A stretch of DNA of 51,145 nucleotides from Chara braunii (taxonomy: Eukaryota > Streptophyta > Charophyceae > Charales > Characeae): the NCBI GenBank assembly GCA_003427395.1, contig BFEA01000114.1, positions 2,424,677 through 2,475,821 of the forward strand, read 5' to 3'. This document shows, piece by piece, positions 44,200-51,145 of this stretch (its first letter is position 1; each line of letters begins with the position of its first letter). The translations under genes and the position numbers were made by a program. Under the pieces are notes generated by a model that made no database searches, was not told the DNA's origin, and saw nothing but the letters and a program-made list of their open reading frames with translations.

Positions 44200-44734
44200 T
44201 ACGGTTTTTGTTGTTTTGTTTAGAGATCGTAAAGGGACTAGGATTAATGTTGGGTTTCACGCTTGGTTGAGACCATTCTAGTCGACCGACGTACGCTCTG
44301 GACTTAGGAGATCAATGCCCTAAGGGACGAACGACGTTCGGATCCACTTGGCGTTAACCAAACGCTTCCTATACTACAGCGAGACGAGCAAACACCCTCG
44401 ACTGACCTACCTCTGCAATTGCAACTAAAAGTTTTCACATGTGGGTCAGTAGCTCGGTAGGGATACACCCCTAAGGGTGGTGACAGCCCCTTAGGGAATG
44501 AAAGTTCATGCCCCGCGGGAACCTATCTTGTCGTAGGGGACCGTGGGATGTACAGCTGGCGCACCCGGTTAGAGTGGCGAAGGAGCGACGTGACCGCGGC
44601 CGTCTCTGCGGCTCGCGGGATTGTTAAGTGTCATTCCCAAGCTGTCTCTTAGTTTTGTTTCGTTGAACTCCTACGTGACATGCCCGGGAGGGTTCCCGCA
44701 CTTGCAAAAAAGGCGGGAGCCGATACGCTCGACA
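44200..44734 (-). repeat. Copy of the inverted-arm element's terminal sequence
   Basis: Read on the minus strand from 44,734: TGTCGAGCGTATCGG, then GGGAACCCTCCCGGGCATGT, CCCCTACGACAAGATAGG, GCTACTGACCCACATGTG, TGCAATTGCAGAGGTAGG and CGTCGGTCGACTAGAA (near 44,280). This is the same block order as 5,228-5,650 and the right arm. Further blocks (CCTAGTCCCTT near 44,240) are closer together than in the other copies, so this copy has an internal deletion. It ends abruptly beside Gypsy integrase sequence. Confidence 0.75.
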
Positions 44735-44795
44735 GCAGATCCCGCTGGAAGAAGGAAATTTAGGATCGCCTGGAGGGGTTGATAAGTTTCTGCAG

Positions 44796-45951
44796 ATGGA
44801 AACAGGCTCGTTGAAGATGGAGTCTCGTACTAGTGGCACCTCTCTATTCCTAGAGAACCTCTATACCGGGAAGTACTACCAAATAGGGAAATATATCATA
44901 GGGGAGACTGATGTCGACGATAAGCTCATGAAGGAAGCTCAACAATACCGTCTTAAGGCAGGCCACCTCTGTAAGAGGTCACCTAAGAACGGTATGCCGA
45001 TGAGGGTAGTTTGCGATGAGGGAGAAGAGAAAGAAATAATAGCGGAGCTTCACGATGAAATCGTTGGAGGACATAGAGGAGTAAAATGGATCTTTGAGAA
45101 GGTCAGAAACCTTTACTGGTGGGATGGCTTATTTAGGGATGTAGAGTCCTATTGCCAGACATGTATGGAATGTCAGAAAAGAGCCGTAGTTAAATACAAG
45201 GAACCATTATAACCTTCCTATCCGACTGGGATAGGGCAGAAAGTTCACGTCGACTTAGTCAAGATGCCCAAAGGTGAAGGAGGAATGAATTATATCATGG
45301 ATATCAGGGACGACCTAACTGGGTTCGTAGAAGCATGGACGCTGCGCCAGAAGACGGGAAGAGCGGTTAGTGAGTGTCTGATAGAATATATCACTCAATA
45401 TGGATATGTCGGGAAGATCGTCATGGATAGGGGGTCGAAGTTCATGGCTAAAGAAGTCCAGATCCTGCTCCAAAAAGCGGGGATCCGAGTCTCATTGTCC
45501 ACGGCATACCACCCTCAGACCAACGTCCCTGTTGAGAGGGGACACCAATCTTTAGTGAATGGTCTCGTCAAATGGTGCGAGGGAAAAAAGAAGAGGTGAC
45601 CGAAGTATCTAAGATTTGCAGTCTGGGCTAATAACGTTACAGTTTCATCCACCATCGGGTACCCGCCCTACACCTTATGGTTCAGGAGGCATTGCCCTTT
45701 ACCCATAGAATTCCATATGGACTTGTGGACGAAAATTGACTGGGAAGAGGTATCGACCAGGGAACAGTTACTAAACGCTAGGATTAGGCAAATAGCTGAG
45801 ACACTCGAGGATAGCACCCTAGACACTATAGAAAAACTGAAAGTCCGAAGGGAATAGGATAAGGAAAGGTGGGATAAAAACCTTCGAGTTAGGCAGGAAG
45901 GAATACCCACTGGGAGCCTAGTCTTACTCTACGATTCTGCTCTGGAGAGGA
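44796..45951 (+). pseudogene. Gypsy integrase
   Basis: The zinc-binding N-domain reads AELHDEIVGGHRGVKWIFEK, VRNLYWWDGLFRDVESYCQT, CMECQKR (HH-CC pattern). After one TAA (45,210) in the same frame comes the catalytic core: VHVDLVKMPKGEGGMNYIMD (first D), IVMDRGSKFMAKEVQ (second D) and AYHPQTNVPVERGHQSLVNG (the E). All three of D, D, E are retained. One TGA (45,597) and one TAG (about 45,856) follow in the same frame, up to EGIPTGSLVLLYDSALER. So the integrase is broken by only three point stops and one later frame change. It would insert the element cDNA into host DNA. Confidence 0.88.
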
Positions 45952-45952
45952 C

Positions 45953-46192
45953 GTGGACAGGAAACTAGCGAACAGATGGATGAGACCCTACCGCGTGATT
46001 AAAAAATTAGACGGTGGGGCTTACCTGCTTGAGGAGTTGGATAGAGCTAGATGGAAGGAACTGGTGTCCGGTGCACATCTAAAAGTATTTAAAGGGCCAA
46101 ATATGAAGAAGAACAAGGGAAAAGAGAAGGTTGAGGAGAAACCGGTAGAACCTCCAGAAGAGCCCACCGACAGGGCCCATGAAGAGGTTTAA
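45953..46192 (+). pseudogene. Integrase C-terminal domain, frameshifted
   Basis: KLANRWMRPYRVIKKLDGGA, YLLEELDRARWKELVSGAHL and KVFKGPN follow the GSLVLLYDSALER segment in another frame. The GPYRV-like motif (here RPYRV) is the usual C-terminal integrase motif of Gypsy elements. No chromodomain is visible after it. A Pro/Glu/Lys-rich tail follows. Confidence 0.75.
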
Positions 46193-46511
46193 GCCGTCCA
46201 CTTATGAGAAAGGAGAATCTTCTAAAAGGGTTACAAAAAGGAGGCGGAACAAAGTCTTAGGTGTCAGAAACAGTCAGATAAAAGACAAAACGAAAATGAA
46301 ACGAAAGGTCTTAGAGTCAACCGCGTTAGGGCGAGAGAGGAAAAGCAAGGCTAGGAAGGTTATTAAAGGTAGGGTAGGAGTAGGCAAAGATGGGGATGAA
46401 CGTCGCGACAAGAAGAGGCAACGAAAGGGCAAAAAACGATTAGGGGTCAAAAGGAAGATGATTAAGAAAAAGCGGGACAAAAAAAAGAAGCGTGAGAAAA
46501 GGACCCCATGA
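46179..46511 (+). CDS. Lys/Arg-rich tail frame after integrase
   Basis: An open frame of 110 codons overlaps the end of the integrase C-domain frame. It is extremely basic: RVTKRRRNKVLGVRNSQIKD, GRERKSKARKVIKGRVGVGK, DERRDKKRQRKGKKRLGVKR and KMIKKKRDKKKKREKRTP. It contains several nuclear-localisation-like clusters. It could be the true C-terminus of Pol reached by a frame change, or an artefact of a purine-rich leader to the PPT. I cannot decide. Confidence 0.35.
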   Translation: MKRFKPSTYEKGESSKRVTKRRRNKVLGVRNSQIKDKTKMKRKVLESTALGRERKSKARKVIKGRVGVGKDGDERRDKKRQRKGKKRLGVKRKMIKKKRDKKKKREKRTP

Positions 46512-46616
46512 AAGCGGTGAGGACAACTTGGGGTTGATTGGTAGAGATTGAGAGTCAACATTTCCTTCTCTTTTTTTTCGATATACCGAGATGACTCGCC
46601 AAGGATGTCGAGAACT

Positions 46617-46629
46617 GGGGGAGGGCTGC
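46617..46629 (+). promoter_or_regulatory. Polypurine tract before the 3' LTR
   Basis: GGGGGAGGG followed by CTGC lies directly upstream of the TGTCGGG start of the 3' LTR. It is the expected second-strand primer of an LTR retrotransposon. It is slightly interrupted by pyrimidines at the junction. Confidence 0.55.
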
Positions 46630-47418
46630 TGTCGGGCGGCTCCAGCCTTATGCCGCCCTTTACTTCCTTGATGAATACATTCGACGGATGCCGGATCTAC
46701 CTGTTCTACTGGGTGGGACCACGACTGACATCGAAAGACTGTGATACCAGATCCACGTCATAGGCGTCAGGAAAAAGGAGGGCCACGAGGCTCAGGAAGA
46801 GCATTCTTTTATGAACACTATGGAGGCCTACCGCGGTCAAGATATGTAAGTACGACAACAGCAAAGGAAAACCAGGGGCTCCGGGTAATGGACAAGAACA
46901 AGGAGGCTGAGCTAACATTAAGTTTCAGGCGGCGGGCCAGACAAAGAGAGCCCCCTCAGGGGAACTAAGTGGCGATTGACACCGAAGTTCATCGTAGAAG
47001 TAGTACAAAGGAGGAATTGCTGCTCGGGCACTCTTGGGGCCTAGGCGCGCGGCCCTAAGAAAAGCCTGAGGGAACCTGCGGGCCTAAGGCTGGGAAAATG
47101 GGGCATAGAGTAATTGATTCCGGGGTTCAGGCCTGCGGAAATCAATAAGACTCTTCAAAATTCTATAGGGCCCGGTGCCTTTCGTGTGGGGACCACAGGA
47201 CGACAGGCTCGGATCTAGGCTTGGAAGGAGGTCCGGTACCAGGGCGTTGCAAAAGACTCGGTGCCCACCGAAAAGGCACCCTTCGCTGAAAACCTTTCGG
47301 GGGCCCAAATAGGCCCGGGAACATGCTCGGGGAAGCCATGGTACCGAGGCGCTGCAACTTGCCGGCAGCCTCGGAGCATGCAAGGACTGAGGCTCACTCT
47401 GAAACGGGCTTGACAAAG

Positions 47419-47426
47419 TATAAAAG
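47419..47426 (+). promoter_or_regulatory. TATA box of the 3' LTR
   Basis: TATAAAAG sits in the same context (GACAAAGTATAAAAGCCC) as in the 5' LTR. In this LTR it could drive transcription outward into the flanking LINE-3 sequence. Confidence 0.6.
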
Positions 47427-47984
47427 CCCAACCGGGCCCAGGATCAGGACACTTCCCACGTGCGTACTCACGGGCAAACTACCGGAGCGAGGAGGGGGCG
47501 GACTTGTGACTTGCGAACGGAAATGCTCACAGGAGGAGCAAGGAAGACTACGAGAGCAGAAGAGCGGAATGGCGTCCAAGGAGGCGACACGCACAAAAGA
47601 GAAGAGGTGAGGGGGAGGCGCACAATGACAACTGCGTACGGGCGCGCACTAACGCACGAGCCCTCGCACAACCAGATAGGCGGGCACTCAAGCGCGTACT
47701 AGCGCACAAAGCCCCCGTGCATCTAGGCGCGACCGAGCATCAGCGCGCAAACACTCACAGACAGTCGTGCACTGCCCCATGTGATCGGGATCAGGATCTG
47801 TGTGCGCGTCGTCGTGCCCATCTGCGCGCAATATCCGCTCGGTTGGGATCTGAGTGCGCGTCAACGCACTACTCCGCACGGTCAGGATTGGGTTGCGCGT
47901 GGCCACGCGGATACGCGCGTACACGCACGCGGTTGAGATTGGGACCTGCATGGTCCGCGCACACTCATGTGCACGCGCGCAAAC

Positions 47985-48570
47985 GGGATCAAGGCACGTG
48001 AAGTCGAACGTACGAGCACGCGCGCAATCAAGATCGGTACACGCGAAGTCGGACGTACGAGCCCGCGCGTAATCAGGATCGAGGCGCGTGAAGTCAGACG
48101 TACGAGTACGTACGTAATCAGGATCGGGACGCGCGAAGTCGGACGCATGCGCACGCACGCTTGCCCTGTGGGGACTCAGAAGTGCAAATGCGTGCGTACA
48201 CGCTTGCAGTCAGGATTGAACCGCGCGCAGCCCCTGTGCACGGTCAGGGAACCCGCTCGCACGGGCTCGCAGTGACGCGAGCCCCCACGCACGGTCAGGG
48301 AACCCTCGAGCACGGGCACGCAGCAACGCGAGCGCCCACGCACAGACACGGAACCCACGTGCATGGGCGCGCAATGGCGCGCAGCTCCCGCGCACCGTCA
48401 GGGAAACTCGCGCGCACGGGCGCAGCAATGCGCAGCCCCCTCGCACGGTCAGGGAACTTGTGCGCACGGGCGCGCAGTGACGAGCAGCCCCCTCGCACGG
48501 TCAGGAAACCCGTGCGCACGGGCGAGCAGCGGCGCGCAGACCCGCGCACGGCCAGGGAACCAAGGCGCAT
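47985..48570 (+). repeat. GC-rich tandem repeats inside the 3' LTR
   Basis: This is the counterpart of 27,833-28,375: four units around CGAAGTCGGACGTACGAG with CGTAATCAGGATCG, then diverged units around GCACGGTCAGGGAACC. Unit boundaries are shifted by small indels relative to the 5' LTR. Confidence 0.8.
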
Positions 48571-49666
48571 GGGTGCGCAGAGGCGCACAACCCCACGCGT
48601 GGTTGGGCGAGAGCGGACATTGGACTGAACCAGGACTTTCGCATGACCGGGACGTTGGGCTAAAGCAGGACTTTGACGGCTCCGGGACTTTGGACTGAAC
48701 CGGGCCTTTGTGCGGGGTCTGGGGCTTCAGACGCAAATCAGGATTTCAAATAGATCGGGCCCACGGAATTGAGGACGGACTGGTCGAGGCATCAGGACTA
48801 GACCGGGGCCGCGGGACCAGAGCACAGACAGGCGGGGACTTTGGGAATCAGGTCGGGTTTCTCTTGATTCAACCGGGATTTTCTGGTCGATCCAAAGCTT
48901 CTTGGACTGTCGAATCAGGGCGCCCTTGGATCAGGCCGAGGCCCACGAAAATGGGCACGGACTGGTCCAGGCATCAGGGTTGAGCCGGGACCAAGAAACC
49001 TTAGCCAAAGGGGCAAAAATACAGACCACGACCTAAACTAGAAAACACTGTCCAGTTATCTGGGACTGGGACTCTGTGGATCAAGGGAATTTCTGGATTG
49101 GGACGGTGTTGACCAGGAACGGGACCGTAATTGACTAGGAGCTCTGCGGAAGCCTAGCATGGGCGACACGAGGGCCGGCGAGGGGCGTGTTTCAAGACCT
49201 AACCAGAGGAGGGCCGTGACGGGGCAGACTTATGGTGAAACTCGCCCTTGAGTTGTGACCTCAATGGGCCCGAGAGTCTGGTTCAGACACTGAGAGCTCC
49301 AATGCGGTTCCATGGAATCAGAGGGCTCGTTACCGACGGTACCCGATAGGGAGACGCATACGTCGTAGTGAGAACTCAAATAGATTTTCCTAAGATAGAC
49401 GTTATACCTGTTTCTGGGACCGGGTGTACTGCATCGGACCCTATTGTTTTGGATGAGTGAAATTTTCTATTTGTTCCTTCCAAACTTGTCATCTAGCCTT
49501 GAGGTTCTGATGGTTTCGTTGGATGTGCTGACTCATTTTTGTTTTCAGGAGACCAGATTCCTCTATAGGTTGCAGGAGCCCCTAGCGACCTTCCCGTGGG
49601 TGACAGACACGGCGCAAGACTCAGGGGTCGGTCGGCGTGCCGGCAGATTATTTCCTCTGGTCGACA

Positions 49667-50706
49667 CTGGGTGCTGATCCATTCGTCGTTGATCGATGGT
49701 TGCCCCTCTGTGGTCATGGATACCCCAAGGATTCTTATTGGTGTTTCTAATGGCATCCATGCAATGCATGGTGTGTCTGGCGGGCGCCCCCCTTGGTGGT
49801 GGATCCACTAGCCTTGTGTTTTGGAACCCCAGTTTATTGTCATGTCAGAAACCCTGGCAAACGTTTCCATCATTTGCTTTATTTCTTCCATGTTACGGTG
49901 CGTGGCCTCGTCCATTATTGTGAGGTTATCCACGAACAAGGAGCATACCGGGATTACCTCCTACGGGATGCGTGTGACTCGGATTTTAGTGATACTATTG
50001 TTGGCCCGCAGGTTAGCGGTCAATGCCTCCATGATGACTAGGAAAAGGAAGGAGGCAATAGGGTCCTCTTGGGGTACCGATCGCTCCAAGTGTATGAGCG
50101 ATGCCAGACTTCCATTAGCTTGGACACAGGTGGTGACGTTTTGGTGTAGGATTTGTATCCAACGTCCGAAGTCCGGTCCGAAGTTCATTTTCTCCAGGCA
50201 CGTATCCAATAATAACCAATCCACATGGTCATAGGCCTTTTGAAAGTCAATAAAGATTAAGGCTGCATTTTGACGAGAGTGTCTTGGAAGATCTCGTTGA
50301 TCAATAGTATGTTTTCCTGTATGTTTCTATTTTTCATAAAGCCAGTTTGTGCTGGATGAATGATGTCATCCATTACCGGAATCATTCTGTTTGCCAGGGT
50401 TTTGGACACCATCCTGTACACTACAGTGAGAAGCGTTATGGGTATGTAGTTTCTGATATCAATTTTATCCACTTTTTTGTACAAGAGGGTTAGAATCCCT
50501 TACCCCACCCTTTCGCTCATGTCTCCAGTACGCCACACTTCATTATAGAAGTCCATAACCTCCTGGCCCATGAGATCTCATGTGGTTTCCCAGAATTCTT
50601 TGGGGAAACCATCTATCCTGGGGGCCTTATCCTCCTGCATTTGCAGAAGGGAGATCCATATCTCGTTTCTGGAGAGTGGGGCTTCTAGAGACTCTCGTTA
50701 TTCCGG
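49667..50706 (-). pseudogene. LINE-3, RT fingers and palm part
   Basis: On the minus strand from 50,500 downward: ILTLLYKKVDKIDIRNYIPI, HPAQTGFMKNRNIQENILLI, then DWLLLDTCLEKMNFGPDFGR, ANGSLASLIHLERSVPQEDP (motif B, normally RQGDPLSP, altered), CSLFVDNLTIMDE (motif C, FVDN in place of FADD), ETFARVSDMTINWGSKTQG, and ILGVSMTTEGQPSINDEWIS up to the LTR junction. Upstream, reading toward 50,706, the segment corresponding to ITxEE...GxDGFP-type sequence is present in degraded form. The element is cut at 50,707 by another insertion, so its 5' part lies beyond the window or is missing. The downstream half is at 24,060-25,982. Confidence 0.8.
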
Positions 50707-51145
50707 TGTCGCGCGCATCGGTCCGGCACCTCAAGTGGCAGCGCGGGACCCTCTCGGCCGCGCCACGCAGGAGTTGGACCAACCTCATCGTGAACACATA
50801 AATAGAGCTTCCTTAGGCCGCTCCGGCTGAGTGCGTCAGCCATGCCTCTCGCGAGCCCCTACGACAGGATAGGGCCTACGCGAGGCACAACTTTCCTCCA
50901 CCTTACGGGAGTTGTCACCTCCCTTCGGTGGGCGTATCCCCGCCGAGCTACTAGTCCACAGCACGAAAGTTACTCGGTTGCAATCGCAGAGGTGGACCAA
51001 CCGAGGGCGTTTCTCGTTCGCTGTAGCATAGGGGGTACGCGCGGTAATACGCCTATCGGACCCGCACGCGAGCCAACATCTTGGGGGGTTGAGCTCCCAA
51101 GCGTGACTCGTCGTCGGTCGACTAGGACGCATCCCATACACCACG
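50707..51145 (+). repeat. Further copy of the inverted-arm terminus, runs off the window
   Basis: It starts TGTCGCGCGCATCGG and continues GGGACCCTCTCGGCCGCGCC, GAGCCCCTACGACAGGATAG, GGGAGTTGTCACCTCCCTTC, GTATCCCCGCCGAGCTACTA, TGCAATCGCAGAGGTGGACC and GTCGGTCGACTAGGACGC. It is collinear with 5,228-5,670 and is the least interrupted copy of this region. It lies inside LINE-3, whose coding stops at the junction. Only its left end is visible. Confidence 0.8.

Larger units (their letters stand above)
38914..44734. mobile_element. Foreign DNA splitting Gypsy pol (composite insertion)
   Basis: RNase H ends at 38,913 and the integrase frame starts near 44,796, whereas in Gypsy elements these are normally separated by at most a few hundred bases. 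The intervening DNA contains no gag-pol similarity, except perhaps the first 80 bases (DDVRLFLRELKDLMRLTLPK after the stop). The right edge is well defined: on the minus strand 44,734 begins TGTCGAGCGTATCGG, the same terminus as the inverted-arm element. The left edge is not located; a TGTCGAGGCC string at 39,285 is only a weak candidate. The stretch may be one element or several insertions. Confidence 0.5.
25983..49666 (+). mobile_element. 23.7-kb Ty3/Gypsy LTR retrotransposon, decayed
   Basis: Long direct repeats (25,983-29,498 and 46,630-49,666) start TGTCGGGCGGCTCC and end TCRACA. A PBS follows the first and a purine-rich tract precedes the second. Between them, on the plus strand, are pre-gag frames, a gag capsid domain, a CCHC-like knuckle, protease, RT, RNase H and integrase, in Ty3/Gypsy order. 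The LTRs differ at roughly one base in ten in the stretches I compared by eye, so the insertion is old. It sits inside LINE-3, whose halves flank it. The expected 5-bp duplication is not identical (GCCAG left, CTGGG right), but dropping exactly five bases puts the two LINE halves back in one frame. About 5.8 kb of foreign DNA splits pol. Confidence 0.88.
46630..49666 (+). repeat. 3' LTR of the Gypsy element
   Basis: This is a direct repeat of 25,983-29,498, starting TGTCGGGCGGCTCC and ending GGTCGACA. It lacks the 0.5-kb palindromic insertion, so it shows the uninterrupted U3 sequence. It carries the same TATA box and tandem blocks. The long open frames on both strands come from the GC-rich tandem repeats and I do not regard them as genes. 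Confidence 0.88.

Noticed and set aside
47460-48736. Long frames in the 3' LTR
   Set aside because: Same cause as in the 5' LTR; repeat-driven Arg/Ala/Thr composition.

Overview
The window looks like repeat-rich nuclear DNA from a large eukaryotic genome. I see no bacterial-type operon and no intact housekeeping gene. A green-lineage host (land plant or streptophyte alga) fits best: two U6-snRNA-like fragments carry the plant-type 5' stem-loop and the plant-type 3' tail, and the Ty3/Gypsy primer-binding site (TGGCGACATTGCCGGGGA) resembles plant Gypsy sites. A charophyte such as Chara is possible, but that is a guess. Isolated Ns at about 7.9-14.5 kb and one 98-base N gap at 20,113-20,210 show a draft assembly.

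Layout: 1.3-4.7 kb holds a 5'-truncated, decayed LINE on the minus strand. 5.23-16.40 kb is an 11-kb unit bounded by two long (about 2.5 kb) homologous arms in inverted orientation. Its interior has no convincing gene, but it contains a U6-like fragment and an array of 18 hairpins that share a 7-nt loop (12.34-13.58 kb). 17.7-20.9 kb is a second, heavily decayed LINE on the plus strand, split by a palindromic-repeat insertion (19.20-20.31 kb) flanked by an 8-bp direct repeat. 20.9-24.0 kb has no gene I can support and includes a CT-rich tract.

24.06-50.7 kb is a nest. A third LINE (minus strand) is cut in two, with its 3' half at 24.06-25.98 kb and its middle part at 49.67-50.71 kb. Between the halves lies a 23.7-kb Ty3/Gypsy element (25,983-49,666) with LTRs of 3.5 and 3.0 kb, a PBS, a polypurine tract and a decayed gag-PR-RT-RNaseH-IN series. 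The 5' LTR carries a 0.5-kb palindromic insertion that the 3' LTR lacks. The Gypsy coding region is broken between RNase H and integrase by about 5.8 kb of foreign DNA (38.9-44.73 kb). That DNA holds a U6 3'-half preceded by an inverted copy of its own stem-loop, a GA microsatellite, an unrecognised probable two-exon gene (42.58-43.71 kb), and a copy of the terminal sequence seen on the 5.2-16.4 kb element. A fourth copy of that terminal sequence starts at 50,707 inside the LINE and runs off the window.

The relative order of insertion can partly be read: LINE-3 was present first, then the Gypsy element entered it, and later insertions entered the Gypsy LTR and pol region. All coding parts of the transposons carry stops, frameshifts or altered catalytic residues. 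The parts most worth a second look are the hairpin array, the two U6 chimaeras, the inverted-arm element with its dispersed termini, and the unknown two-exon gene.
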